From the NCBI GenBank assembly GCA_003260075.1, contig QLIY01000296.1, forward strand, positions 1 to 64,000: DNA of 64,000 nt, in the 5' to 3' direction. The notes below the pieces were generated by a model. It was not told the DNA's origin and did no database searches. It saw only the letters and a list, made by a program, of their open reading frames with translations. Position 1 is the first letter of the stretch; each line of letters starts with the position of its first letter. The translations under genes and the position numbers were made by a program. Of this stretch, positions 48,501 to 60,241 are shown in pieces. This DNA is from Phallusia mammillata (Eukaryota; Chordata; Ascidiacea; Phlebobranchia; Ascidiidae).

Positions 48501-51500
48501 AAGCTTTACCAGTAATTTCAGAACCATCAGCATGTAAAAATGAAGAGAAAAACATTTTTAATGCTATTGAAAAGAAAACCTTTGTTTCAGTTACATTAAA
48601 ACATTTTTTTACATTCAATTATTGATCGTGACATTAAAATGAACTAAAGGATCCAATATTGTGATTACCTAAAAGTGAAGAGGTAGTTGAACTTCGGGTC
48701 AACATTTTAGGATATTCTACTCTTTGAAACAAGTACATGGATTCTGCTGCTTTTGCTTCTATTTGGATGCTTCCCCAAAACCACTAAAAATGAAATTGGT
48801 AAGTTGGATGATATATATGACAAACCTAAATAAAGTTTATTGCAGACGGTGCACTGCTTCGACCTATAAGATCTCTTTATTGCAGCTGGTGACATGACAG
48901 AAGCAAAACTTCATTTCTTGCCAGCAGTTTGGTTCTATGCTTAAAACTGGTAGTTAAACCCAATTGTCTTTCGGGGCTGAAAAGCTTTTTAACATTGATA
49001 ATTTTATGTCAAAAAATAAGTAACTTATTGGAAAACTCCACCACATAGATAACTAAAGTCATTTTGATTAAAGTAACACAAAATAGAATTTGATTTTTTC
49101 CTGGTAATGATTTATTCGTTCGTGTAAGATTTGCAAATGAATTTGGATTTGTGTTGTACTTTTAGATGATTTGCAAATAAAACCAGAATTAATGTTATAG
49201 GAGCATTTACACACCTCTTGAACTAAAATATACAGTTTTCCCATTGGTTCAAAAGGAAGTGAATCCACAGTGTTCTCTTCAACAACAAGATGTGTACAGG
49301 AGCCATCACCAACATCTGTTACCTCTCCACCTTGCTGCTTGGCTTGCTCTTGCATATGTTCCTTTTCTTGTTCTGTAAAAAAATTACAGCACTGCAAAAT
49401 AGACAACTTAAAAATAAAGTTGGGCACAAATTTAACCCACATTCAAGCATAGGAACTTATCAGTCAATTAGATTAAGGGGATCTAATAACATATCGCTGA
49501 CCAAAACTTGTATTTTCGTTTCTTTGCATTTTGTTAATCACAGTCGAGGATTAGAATTTGGGTACCATCAATTTAGTACAATTATTTTACAATACCATCA
49601 ACTTTATGTTCAGCAACACTTTTTCATGTCAACCAGGTTGCTTTAATGCATCAAAATTGAGTCTATGGTTTTGTTTAATTTCATACCAGAAAATCCTAGA
49701 AAGCTAAGGGTGCATCCTTCAAATGGTTTTGATTTACAAGGAGAGAGAAACTCTTCATCAGTTGCTCGATAGGGTGTTTCCCTATTCTTCGCTGCCCAAC
49801 AGCTGTGAATCCATTCTTCCTTCATGACAGGAGTACCAAGACTAACTGCCGTCTAGCATTTCAAGTGCAAGACAAAAGCAACAAAATGTCAAAATGTTGT
49901 GTAAAGTTGTTGTCTTTAATAGAGTAAATTGAGTCCATAGAGTAACAAACAAACTTTTCAGACATTAAATATAGAATGTTGGTTTGGAAGTCAGAATATC
50001 AAAATTAAGCGTCATCTTTTTTTTACTTTCAAAACAACAAATAAAATTGCAATCAGATATAAACTATAACACCAACTGAACCTTTTTAATATGAGATGGT
50101 TTGCCATTTATTCTCAAAACAGTAAAAAAACACTTAATTTAAATGCCAGATTCAGAATCAAATCTTTGAAATTGCATTTTTACTTTAAACATCTGTTGGA
50201 GTTAAAACAAAATGTATCTTTCAGGCAGCCACTGCAAAACTGCCAAACAAAATGTGCCTTTACATTCATTTCTTTATATAACAGCAACACATACCCGGTA
50301 TTTTGGCCCATGCAGAGTGTTGGTGACAAGGAAGTCAATTTTCGAACTGATGTCTTTTCTAATACATGCCCCCATGTAGTGGCAGAGTGTAACAAGGTGT
50401 GCCAAGTGCTCTTTTGTTTTGAAGTTGGTGAAGCAGAGGTTAAGCCCTTGCATGCAGGTACAGAACAGAGGCCGGGATGTATATGGTAGTGGCTGGAAAA
50501 AATGCAATGATATTCATATGTATATAAGGTCAAGTATGAAAATTTGATTTTTAGTTGCAACCGTAATGCAAGAATATGTTGCAAACGAAAAGAAATTTGG
50601 CCGATTTATGCGGTGCAACGTTAGGTTAAAGAAGGAAATGCGCGATCTGACTCCAAAAATAAAGAACTCTGACGATACCTGACTAATTACAACTAGAACG
50701 TAAGACAAGGTTTATTAAACAAAATATATATACATAAAACTACAACAAACGTAAAGTATAACGTTGGCGATAACTTTGTCTAAAGTAAGTAAGTAAGTGA
50801 GTGCCTGTTTTATTGGATTAGCAAACGCAAATATATAGTAAGCGACAACGTGGTATTGTAACTCGGGGCAAAGGTAGTGTCGCTCCGAAACAAAGGAATT
50901 GATTATCGTACACGAAAGGCGCTTACAAGAAACGTTTTTACGATTATGTAAGTGCTAGGGCGTGTAGTTTTAGAAAATGCGACATCTAAGGCCGCTAGAC
51001 TTTAAAGTAAATACAAAATTGCCTTGACGTGTCAGATGTGCCGCTAAAATAAAAATACACAAAAATATAAAATACACATTGCTACAAATACTACAAAACA
51101 TACATTTAATCATACTTTTGAATTAGGATAAGAGTTTGACTTGTGAATTCACTTCAGAAACAGGAAAGCTATATGTTCTCAAGTTATAACAGTTAATGAT
51201 ACTTTTTACCATCAATGGTCTTCAACCTTTTTTATAAGCGACCCCAATTATAAAGAAAAACAAATCAGCATTTACATGCGACCCCACTTTTTTCTGATAG
51301 TAGGAAAAATGTTTTACGTAATGCCGAAACTGAAACTATTTTCATGTAAATATGCCCGCTTTCAGTATATTATTACGCCTAAATATTATATATAACTTAA
51401 AAGTTTCATTTCATTTTTCCAATCTAATTCGTGTTAAAGCTAACCAGTTTTCAGAAATCAGTAAATTTATGTATTTTTCCTGTACCCACTGTATTATTTT

Positions 51501-53045
51501 AGACACAGAATGTCATTCATAGGGCTCTATCGCGTAACAATGGGTTGGACAACTTGTGTTTTATAAAGTGGTATTGCATCACAATGATTAGATTGTGACA
51601 CAAGCTACCAAGCTGTACTGCAAAACATGAGCAAAGGTTGCAAACTAGAACAAAAACGTATCATTTTTTGGTCATAAATCTAAACGCCAATAAATTAAAT
51701 TTATAGCGACCCCAAAAAAAGTTTAGGCGACCCCAGTTGGGGTCGCGACCCACAGGTTGAAGACCACTGTATTATACAACATCACTGACTTACCTCCTTG
51801 GTAGCAGCTATAGTGTTGATAACTGGAGGACCTAATATTCTGTTATCAGTCTGTTTAAGCCTGATAAAGTCTTCTCCCTCAAATTCTTCAAGAATAAAAA
51901 TTGTTTCAAACATGGGATCCTCGTCTTCGTATTCTTTTCCGTTGGTAGACACCAAAAAAGGAATTTTTAAATCCTGAAAAACATTTCATGATGTATTTTA
52001 GGGCAAAAATTAACAATATTATTAAGACTTTTCTTGCATGCAATATGTTGTAATAAGATGTGAGGAGTGAAAAATTCATGTTAATAAACTTGCAATACAG
52101 AGCAACTATTAGCATGCAGAAGGTGACGATGGTTACTCTAAAATACACAATCCACTAAAAAACTAATTAAGATGTTGACGGTTAGGGCTATTAGGGTCAG
52201 AATGAGGGTTTGTAATACAAATAACTTTATAATGTAATCTCAGATACCCTTTGGGCCTAATTTGTTCTAACATGTGGTACCATACTGTGTTTAGTACCAC
52301 TCTTAACACACATGAGAATATTAAGCCCAAACTAGGCATCTAAGACTAAATTATAGGGTTAATTTTATCATAAACACTCACCCAGACCACTAACCGTCAA
52401 CATTTTTAAAAGTTTCATACATTTTAGATTGTGTAGTTTGCATAGATTGTATATTTTAGAGGAGCCCACAATGATGTAGTCAAAAATTGGGAACATATTG
52501 CTAGTATGATTGGAAATAATATTGATTGGTGTTATTTGTCATGTTCAACATGCCAAACTTGTTATTTGCAGGTAAATTACTTTTGCAGCCAAAGCTTTAC
52601 AGCCAGTAGTCTTTTGGCGGTTGCAATGACATACCAAGTTTATTATGGAGTGTTTGTACTTTGGTTTACCACTGGGGAGTTTCAAAATATGAACAACTAG
52701 AACTTCCATTTGCTTGATGTGCTAACAAAGGCAAGTGGTCATTTAGCAAAAAATACTGCTTTCAAGTGTTTATAAACATGTTATGATACATATATATATA
52801 GCAGATAGACCTAGTAACTGTATGAAAAACTTAAAAGACAATTTCAAAACAAACTGCATTTACTTGAAAGACATGACAAAACCCACCTCAAGCATAGATT
52901 TCAGCTTATTATTGTTTGCTGATTTTCCAACAAGACATACTCTTGTTTCGATAGATGCATGCCGATTGCTTAAATCACTGCTAACATCGGAGTTGCTTGT
53001 TGATGACAAAGTCTTTAGGCTTTGTTCCGAAGCAACACTGTTCAT
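41746..53045 (-). CDS. ECT2: ECT2, Rho guanine nucleotide exchange factor of cytokinesis
   Basis: About 19 exons in phase: 53045-52887, 51973-51794, 50492-50295, 49852-49687, 49372-49215, 48783-48669, 48154-48030, 47934-47781, 47640-47371, 47111-46845, 46264-46146, (start unresolved)-45055, 44680-44473, 43942-43750, 43488-43392, 43268-43118, 43015-42903, 42681-42488, 42163-41746. Order: divergent BRCT region (ETRVCLVG, GPPVI), BRCT1-2 (LCFTNF, GTPVMKEEWIHSCW, LSFLGFSG, CTHLVVEE, WFWGSIQ), a long basic linker, the DH domain (YQVVMELLQTEKNYVGIL, FHAFLKINQAKRECGRQ, LINPVQRVPRI), the PH domain (ISLFMFSDCVE, LMSLSHIKKV) and a basic tail (LTRAFSFSRTPRR). ECT2 activates RhoA at the cell equator under centralspindlin and Plk1 control. 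The model has about 1150 residues versus about 900 in human, mostly extra linker. The 5' part of exon 12 is lost in poly-C blocks at 45222-45532. The ATG at 53045 follows an acceptor (CTACAG). Confidence 0.93.
45222..45306. repeat. Run of 85 C inside ECT2 DH-domain exon region
   Basis: Eighty-five Cs directly abut coding sequence for NQPGGPILAGEDMK of ECT2 exon 12, so the acceptor and about 10-15 residues of that exon are missing here. Confidence 0.85.
45307..45708. repeat. Redundant ECT2 intron segment with run of 94 C
   Basis: The 132-bp segment 45307-45438 reappears at 45573-45708 with a few differences (GAGCCAGAACC/GAGCCAAAACC, GGGCTTG/GGGTTTG). A 94-C run (45439-45532) lies between. It looks like a small overlapping contig placed beside its own allele. 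Confidence 0.8.
45900..46119. repeat. Cluster of misplaced ECT2 fragments joined by poly-C
   Basis: Three poly-C runs (45900-45909, 46027-46037, 46102-46112) bound two fragments. 45910-46005 copies 46337-46432, and 46038-46101 copies part of ECT2 exon 10 (about 46992-47053). Neither fragment is next to its source. Confidence 0.8.
46697..46707. repeat. Poly-C junction between direct copies
   Basis: Eleven Cs separate 46589-46696 from its copy at 46708-46815, in the ECT2 intron before exon 11. The copies differ at about three bases. Confidence 0.9.
48189..48198. repeat. Poly-C junction duplicating part of ECT2 exon 7
   Basis: Ten Cs separate 48081-48188 from its copy at 48199-48306. Each copy contains the acceptor and the first 74-75 bases of exon 7. 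Four or so base differences separate them. The downstream copy (in gene sense) is the one continuous with the rest of the exon. Confidence 0.9.
51213..51769. mobile_element. hAT-type MITE in ECT2 intron 2
   Basis: Ends CAATGGTCTTCAACCT and AGGTTGAAGACCACTG are inverted with one mismatch, and subterminal GCGACCCC motifs are inverted. The flanks (TTTACCAT and TATTATAC) do not give a clear 8-bp duplication, so the insertion is older or rearranged. Confidence 0.8.
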
Positions 53046-54265
53046 GATTGGCTGTTTTTCAAACTTCTTATTGCTGTAGGTTTTTATTTTAATCACCTAA
53101 TAGGCCGAACAGTCGCAATACTTCATTGAAACCATGTTGTTGTGAAATGTAAATTAAATATGAACTACACAAACCTATGACAAAAAATCTCTGGATTCAT
53201 TTTCCTAAAAATGTGCAAACACATGCTTAAAACATTTACAATCAAAGAAAACGCCAACAATAATAGCTTAGCTAACTGATGGACTAAACACACACCATGT
53301 AAGTGTAACAAAGTTTAACCAATTCTAGTGACCAAACAAACTAAGAAGTTTGGGGATTGGGGCCCATGGCGGAGCCATTTTTGTTCAGTGCATTAAATGC
53401 TACCCAAATGACGCCGACTTATTCTCACAATTCGCAGTGACTGCCAATAACCACAATTTTCTCGGACAAGTCCGTTAAATTAATATCGGTCTGTCTGTAC
53501 TGTTAAAAAGCAAGCGCATCCTCAGTTCACTGATGCGGTTCAAAATCGAACTTCGTTCCCTTTTTTAAGACATGTGATTGGTCCGTTCAGTCACGTGATT
53601 TGTTTAAGCATGTTTTCGACATTCCACTTTCACTCACCGCAACTCACAAGTTCGCAACATTTCAAACCTTCTATCCATACAAAATGTTTCCTAAGATATT
53701 TCTATATTAGTTTCGTTTTTGTAAATGCTGTAATTTGAATTGAAATGTACGGTATGCAGTCAAAAAAAAAAGTGAAAATACCGGTAATCCACACAACTGG
53801 GATTTTTAAACTTTAGTACCATTATTCAGAATTTTTTTGACAAATCCTTTTTTTTAAATAAACCATTGTTCCTTAAAATAGAGCTATGATGAGCTATTTT
53901 ACGTCAACAAATTAAAATTTGTTCGAGTCAGCTTAATTTCACTCTGATTCGCAACAAAGGCGACGTCGCAGTTTTCGTTGTCTCGTGACAAAAGCCTATT
54001 GTTGCGTCACACTCTGGTGGAGTTCGTTTTTCAACGATCTGGGTTCAGTTAACTGTTCAGTACGCTATGTGGTATTCGATTTCTTGATTTTTGCGATATT
54101 GAGTCAATACACACTAGAATATATTTTATTGTTGTGTACATTTAGCCCAGTTTATACGTTTCATGTTTGACCTTTGTGTCCAAGTGTTTGAAGTTTAACA
54201 TTACATGACAAGATTAAACATCATTGGTTGAACGTTCAGGCTGCCTATGTAATTAAACGTTCAGC
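53046..54265. promoter_or_regulatory. Divergent ECT2/RMND5 intergenic region
   Basis: About 1.2 kb separates the two start codons. It must hold the promoters and 5' UTRs of both genes. An acceptor just upstream of each ATG (CTACAG for ECT2, ACGTTCAG for RMND5) suggests 5' UTR introns or spliced-leader addition. No TATA box can be assigned with confidence. Confidence 0.5.
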
Positions 54266-55441
54266 ATGGAGGGATGCTTTACCATAGAAAAGGACATTGA
54301 TAAACTTTTGGGCAAGTTTGAATCGCATAGTCAACAAAATAGTCAGACTTTGGAACAATTGCGTGATCAAGTTGCAAAGTTAAGAGAAGAGCTTTCGCAA
54401 ACTGATGGCAATGTTGCTATGGCCCCTTTGCAAAGAACTTCAGTTTTGCAAAATATTAAAAAAATACGAACATCAGGGCAAAAACTTTCTTCGCAACATA
54501 AGGACCTGCATAGCAGTGTTTCAAGGATTGGAAAATCAATAGAGAAAAACTTTGATCCTGATTGTAGTTCCGCAAACATGCCAGAAATTCTTGCAAATGA
54601 TTCACAGCATAAGATGCTGAACAAAGCTGTTTGTGAACATTTTTACCGACAAGGTTCACTTACTGTTGCGGAAAGCATAGCAAAAGAAGGTTGCCTAGAA
54701 ATTGATGAGAACTGGAGAAAACCATTTGTTGAAATGAATGACATTTTGAAAAGCCTTCGTAACAAGGAGGTAGATCATGCTTTAGATTGGGCTCGACGAA
54801 ATCAAGAACGCTTATCAATGGATAAGAGTGACCTAGAATTTAAACTTCATCGTTTAAAATTTATTCAACTTCTAAGGAATGGATCATCACACCAGTCAGA
54901 AGCTCTTCAGTATGCAAGACAGTTTCAACGATTTGTCCCTGAACACAGCAAGGAAATCCAGAAACTAATGGGTTGTTTTCTGTATATTAAACAGGGTCTT
55001 GACAAGTCACCTTATGCAAGTTTATTAACTGACAATGTATGGGATGAAATTTACACAGCTTTTGCTCAAGATGCCTGTCGTATGATGGGCATGTCTGTTG
55101 AAAGCCCATTAATGTCCAGTTTCACAGCTGGGTGCCAGGCCTTGCCTGCCTTGTTGGCAATAAAATCTGTCATAGAACAACGTCAGTGCTCTGGTATTTT
55201 GTCAAATAATGATGAACTGCCAATTGATATCGACTTGGACAGTTCTCAACAGTATCACTCCGTGTTTGCTTGTCCGATACTTAGGCAGTCGACAACCCTA
55301 AAAAATCCACCACTGCGTCTTGTGTGTGGCCATGTCATATCTAAAGATGCTTTGTCAAAGTTGGTATCAGGTTTTAAGGTGAAATGTCCCTATTGTCCGG
55401 TCGAGCAGTCACCTAATGAGGCCAAAGAAGTTCATTTTTAA
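54266..55441 (+). CDS. RMND5: RMND5, RING-type subunit of the CTLH/GID ubiquitin ligase
   Basis: A single 391-codon frame has the same length as human RMND5A. An N-terminal coiled-coil-like region (LEQLRDQVAKLREEL) is followed by LisH (about 117-150: LNKAVCEHFYRQG), CTLH and CRA helices (about 153-300), and the degenerate GID-type RING at 336-377 (CPIL, LVCGHVISKDAL, KCPYCP; Cys336, Cys354, His356, Cys374, Cys377). With MAEA it forms the catalytic pair of the CTLH complex, an E3 ligase related to yeast GID. The C-terminus (EQSPNEAKEVHF) aligns with the human end. RMND5A and RMND5B cannot be separated. Vertebrate RMND5 genes have many introns; this one has none. It is head to head with ECT2 and 429 bp upstream of LAMP in the same direction. 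Confidence 0.96.
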   Translation: MEGCFTIEKDIDKLLGKFESHSQQNSQTLEQLRDQVAKLREELSQTDGNVAMAPLQRTSVLQNIKKIRTSGQKLSSQHKDLHSSVSRIGKSIEKNFDPDCSSANMPEILANDSQHKMLNKAVCEHFYRQGSLTVAESIAKEGCLEIDENWRKPFVEMNDILKSLRNKEVDHALDWARRNQERLSMDKSDLEFKLHRLKFIQLLRNGSSHQSEALQYARQFQRFVPEHSKEIQKLMGCFLYIKQGLDKSPYASLLTDNVWDEIYTAFAQDACRMMGMSVESPLMSSFTAGCQALPALLAIKSVIEQRQCSGILSNNDELPIDIDLDSSQQYHSVFACPILRQSTTLKNPPLRLVCGHVISKDALSKLVSGFKVKCPYCPVEQSPNEAKEVHF

Positions 55442-55869
55442 TATGTTTAGTTTCTCTACAAGTTTACCTGTAATAGTGGTGGTTTAACTGTTGTCTGCCT
55501 TTTGTTGCCTTTTATCGTAGTTGACAAAATTCTAACAAAATAGAAAAAAAAGTGTCGCCTATATTTGTCTTGTCACAGCTGTTGCCAGGTTGTACTCTTT
55601 AATTTGCACACTCAGTTATATGGATTTCTACATTTTTCTTAGTGTGAAAAAGTATTGTTTTGTGATGTTGTATCTATACCCCTTTGCAGCCTTGTTATCT
55701 TGTACAACATGCTTACACAGTGATGTTTCGGTTTTGTGACCACTTATTGAAGGTCAATGTTGTTCACTTTAAATCACAAAGTATTTGTCTCCTTCTAATA
55801 GGTGATAGAAAAACATTGACAACTTACATTATTCTGCCAAGTGTTTTGACATCAAAGGAGTGAAGTATA

Positions 55870-58800
55870 ATGGGTGTGATGAAGATTGCAATCATTTTGG
55901 GCATTTTGGCAGTCTCAGGTGAGTGATGTTTCATGTTTTTCTTTTTTTGTTGTTGTTTGTATATATTTGATTGCATGTTTTTCACCTTTATGTTTTGTAT
56001 TACTGTCTTCATCCATACATAACATGCAAGATTTAGATTTTTCAATCATTTAGAATGATCGTTTATTAGCGGTGAAAATTGAGTTGTTTAATGATGGTCT
56101 GATACAAAATTCTTCTTGCTTTACCATCTGTTTTTGGATTAGGGATGTATAATAAACACATGGTAGCAGGAATGAAGATCAGACAGGATTTGGTAGTAAA
56201 AAGCTTAGTCGAACTTAAGAAATTTGAACAGTTAGAAACAGCTAATACTTAAGAATATCCAAGAACTTGAGAACAGTGTTCCAAAAAAAATGTGCCTGGG
56301 ATTTCCATTGAGGTGTTTGGTGAGTCTTGGAGTTCAGGGTGCAGTGACAATCTCACAAATCACAGTGAAACAATTTTTATTGATTATTCTGCAATGATAC
56401 AAATATCCGAAACTGTGTTGATTCCTGTGTGATATTTTTAATAATATATATCTTCATGCTTTTTTTAAAAACCATGTGTCAAAACTTAACTTCTAAACTG
56501 CATACAGTTCTATTTATTTAATTATTTCGTCACATCCAAAATGTCCGAGTAATAATACTTATTTGTTAACCACATGTAAATTTTGTTATGACTCACACAA
56601 TATGGCAAACAAAACACAAAATTGGCATAATGTTTGGCACTAAACTTGCATATAATAGATGCTGATTGTACTTGTACATAGCTTTGTTTTACCTGGATAA
56701 TTAGTAATGGGTAATGCTATTGGCTGTACCAGCTGTTTATGCATGTAAAAGTCAGCAACACTTATAGGTGCTAGTTTACAGTGTGTCATAAAACAATCCA
56801 CTGTGTTAACAGCTGTTTTTGTCATGTAGTTGTTTTCATCTATTAGCATCACCCGTTTGCTTTAATCATTATAAGGCCAACTTCCTGATCTGTGTTTTGA
56901 TCAGTTATAATTAATTAATTATGTGCTTGTCAGTTTACTGGTGATGATTTACATTTTTTTTCCATTTCTTTAGCTTTATTGTTGACATGTCTTTCATCAC
57001 TATTTCTTTTTTAGGACTTGTAAAAGCGACTGGTGAGACTACAGGTAAATATAAACACATGTTACTTATAACTTAGGCAGCCAAAAGACTTAGTGCCTAA
57101 TGCAAAACCTAAAATTTTGTGTATGAGAAAAAAACACATTAAGATATATAATATAAAAGTTTTCACCAGAACACAATCAGTTGTTTAATGCTATGAGTTG
57201 TGTTTTGTTTTTCATTCTTAACCCAAATGCAATTTCGATGTAGCTTAGTTGTTTAATTTCTTTGTAGAACAACCAACTGATGCCCCAACAAATGACACAA
57301 CCACAAGCCCTGAAACCATCACACCAACACCATCAGACACCACAACCAGTACACCACCCAAAACCACTGGCACACCACCACATACCACATCAAAACCAAC
57401 CACACCAGCTACTACACCAGCACCTGTTCTTGCTACCAATACATACACTATAAAAAAGAATGGAAATGAAACTTGTCTTCTTGTGACCATGTCAGCAAGT
57501 TTCTCTGTGGTAAGCTAAACATAATTCTTGATTATGGATGATCGAAATTACTAGATTTGTTGCATTATTGAGCTCATATGAGAACTCATGTTTTCTAATA
57601 GTTTGCTGTAAAACCTAGTTTTCATTTTTGTTAAATGCAAAGCACACCTAAAACATCCCTAAACAGTAATAAAATAAGGAATACTTGCTACAGTTGCAGA
57701 TAATACTTTTTTGATATTCAGTTTTGGTTAACTTATGGTTAAAAACAGTGTTGTACATTTTAGAATGGCAAATCAGTAATTGTTGGAAAAGATGCCAAAG
57801 CAGACACAACAAAAAGCAACTGTGGAAAGTTGTTTGTGAACTTTGGCACAGCGAACTGGTTTTCTCTTCTGTTTAAAACTGACAACAAATCGTTTTTTCT
57901 TGACACAGTTGAAGCCAATGTCAACACTGGTAAGTTCTTCCTTCATTTGAATTTTTGTTGAAATCAGTACTTTGTTGAACTATTTTTTTCTTATTGTTCC
58001 CTCAGTCATTTACCATGAAAAACGTTCATTTATCACTTAATAAACAGGGATTCACAAACACACCTAGAAATGTTTTTGACTCATATCAATAAAATGTTGA
58101 CAGTTCGGCTTTCTAGGGGATTGTTGGTCAACAAAAACATTAAAACACTTTGAAACAATTTTACTGGTTTTATTGAGGAGAATAGCGAGTAATGGAACTA
58201 GTGATGGGACGATACCAGATTTTGAAGCGAGTACGGATACCGAGTACGAGTACCACATGTATATACCGAGTACCAAGTACGATTACCGAGTACTTAAGTC
58301 TAGTGTTGTACTTAGTTGTATATCACTGGCTAATTTATCTGCCATGGTCGGGATACAGGCGTGCACTCACACACGCCAAAAAATGTAAGCCACGTGATGA
58401 CAAAAAAGATATACGTAAACTGGCGGAACTTTTTTCCACTTTTGTGCTGTCCGAAGCAAATATTGGCATAAAGTTGCCTGTATTCTTATGGTGTAAATCG
58501 GCCTTCGGTACTCTCACATGGGTAGCGAAAACTGTGACAAAATATTTCGATACTGAGTACAAGTATCGATACCACTGGAATCGTTCGATACCGAGTACCG
58601 GGTACTCGTCCCATGACTAAATGGAACCAATGTTTTTTTACTGTTAATGTTTTTTTGTAAAGAAATTATCATCATTCTATGTCTTTTAACATAAAGCATG
58701 TTGCAACTTGTAACAATTAATTTGGGGAAAAATATTAATATATACCCTGCAAATACCGTTTTCTTACCAATGCATTTTCATTGTTTTCACAAAAGTTTAG

Positions 58801-60241
58801 CTAATATCATTTTGAGAGCCCACAAATTAATGTAACTTCCAAATTTCATGTATATACTGCCTGAAATGTCTGATATGTGGCAGGTATCCGGCAAATGCCA
58901 CTTTTCATTATTATTTTGCTGTTTTTACATTATATATTTAATTTGGAATAATTGTCTATTTGTCTATTCAGTGGTTTTCAGTTAAAGCACCAAACAGTAC
59001 TCTTGATGTCAGTGGTGCATTTAACACTAATATGCTTGGTACCAAATATTCTGTTGTACCTTACTTTGGTCTAAACCAGCGGTTCTCAAACTGGGGTCCG
59101 TGAGGCAATTTTGGGGGGACCGCGAAAATGTTGAAGTAATTCTATAATTTTATTTGGCGTCAGTTTGTGCCACTAAATAAGTTTAAATCAAAGTAGATTT
59201 GACAATCGACTGTCTTTAAAACTAAACAATGCCCTTTATTGCATGACAACTAGTAAAAATGCAGTTGTTCGCGCACAATCGTAATGTTTTCCGTCTTGTC
59301 TGTGGTGTCAGATGCTTTCTTTGGATCATTGTTTTGCGCAATTTTGCATAACTAGCTAAAATCCTGCAGTCAATTTTCATTTTCTGAAACTCACATTCAG
59401 GCTTAAAGACCGTGATCCCTCGAAATAATGGCAAAGGGACCGTTTTGAAAAAAATAATGAAAAAGTTTTAGAACCTCTGGTCTAAACAATGTCTAAAAGA
59501 CAACATTACATTATCAATGTACATAGATAACCTTTCATTGTATGTTGTCAACAGTTGATGCAAACACCACAAAGCAAGAAATTGGCAAAGCAGCATTAAA
59601 AGCATCATACAGATGTACTTCTGGTATTGACATCAAATTGAATCACAATGTAACAATGCATACCACAAATGTCCAATTCCAACCTTTCCAAGTGGTTAAG
59701 GGACAATATGGAACAGGTATGTCACTTTGTAGTTCTAGCATTCCTAGCTGCACTAGAAGTATATTATCCCTTCTAAACCAGATAAGATTGTAACTATGAT
59801 CTTAAATAAAAAATCTAAGTCAACCTTTTATCCAGGACAGTAATGATTCCTAATATATCCATATTTCTTTACATACTATTAAAATGTTAAGAACTTGATG
59901 AAGATTTTGCTAGTATGTGGATTATATTGGGGTTTGTCAAAATGTCTTGTCTACACTAAATATTGTACATAATTAATTTAATTTAGCATACACCCCCCCC
60001 CCTGTTAAGAACTTGATGAAGATTTTGCTAGTATGTGGATTATATTGGGGGTGGTCAAAATGTCTTGTCTACACTAAATATTGTACATAATTAATTTAAT
60101 TCAGCATACGACTGCCACAAAGATTTGAGTCCTATCATTCCAATTGTTGTTGGTTCGGTGCTCGCTGCCTTGGTGGTTATAGTAGTGATTGCTTATATCA
60201 TCGGACGACGACGCAGTCGAACAGGATATGAGGAAATTTAA
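55870..60241 (+). CDS. LAMP/CD68-type lysosomal membrane glycoprotein, isoform with proximal last exon
   Basis: Seven exons join in phase: 55870-55918, 57015-57044, 57268-57509, 57764-57929, 58982-59068, 59555-59716, 60105-60241, giving 290 residues. A signal peptide (MKIAIILGILAVSG) is followed by a Thr/Pro-rich mucin-like stretch (about 29-80), then one LAMP luminal domain with four cysteines (TCLLV, SNCGK, YRCTS, YDCHK) and several N-glycosylation sites (NET, NST, NTT, NVT). A transmembrane helix (PIIPIVVGSVLAALVVIVVIAY) ends in IGRRRSRTGYEEI, the LAMP-type GY-xx-hydrophobic lysosomal sorting tail. One luminal domain behind a mucin stretch resembles CD68/LAMP3, while the tail resembles LAMP1/2. 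Exon 5 uses a weak donor (GTCTAA) at the edge of a hAT element. A second acceptor and last exon lie at 61731. Confidence 0.93.
58199..58619. mobile_element. hAT-type MITE in LAMP intron 4
   Basis: Ends TAGTGATGGGACGA and TCGTCCCATGACTA are inverted with one mismatch. The 8-bp duplication AATGGAAC is perfect (58191-58198 and 58620-58627). Interior GAGTACGAGTACC-type repeats occur near both ends. Confidence 0.92.
59077..59479. mobile_element. hAT-type MITE at a LAMP splice donor
   Basis: It starts CAGCGGTTCTCAAAC and ends GTTTTAGAACCTCTG. The perfect 8-bp duplication GTCTAAAC (59069-59076 and 59480-59487) begins exactly at the exon 5/intron 5 boundary. The family is the same as 1597-2079. Confidence 0.92.
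59993..60002. repeat. Poly-C junction duplicating a LAMP acceptor
   Basis: Ten Cs separate 59885-59992 from its copy at 60003-60110. The copies differ at about three or four bases and both include the acceptor region (TTTAGCATAC versus TTCAGCATAC) of the proximal last exon. Confidence 0.9.

Noticed and set aside
55442-55869. RMND5-LAMP operon
   Set aside because: They are in the same direction, but the 428-bp gap is longer than typical for tunicate operons and each gene has its own 5' context; not supported without cDNA.
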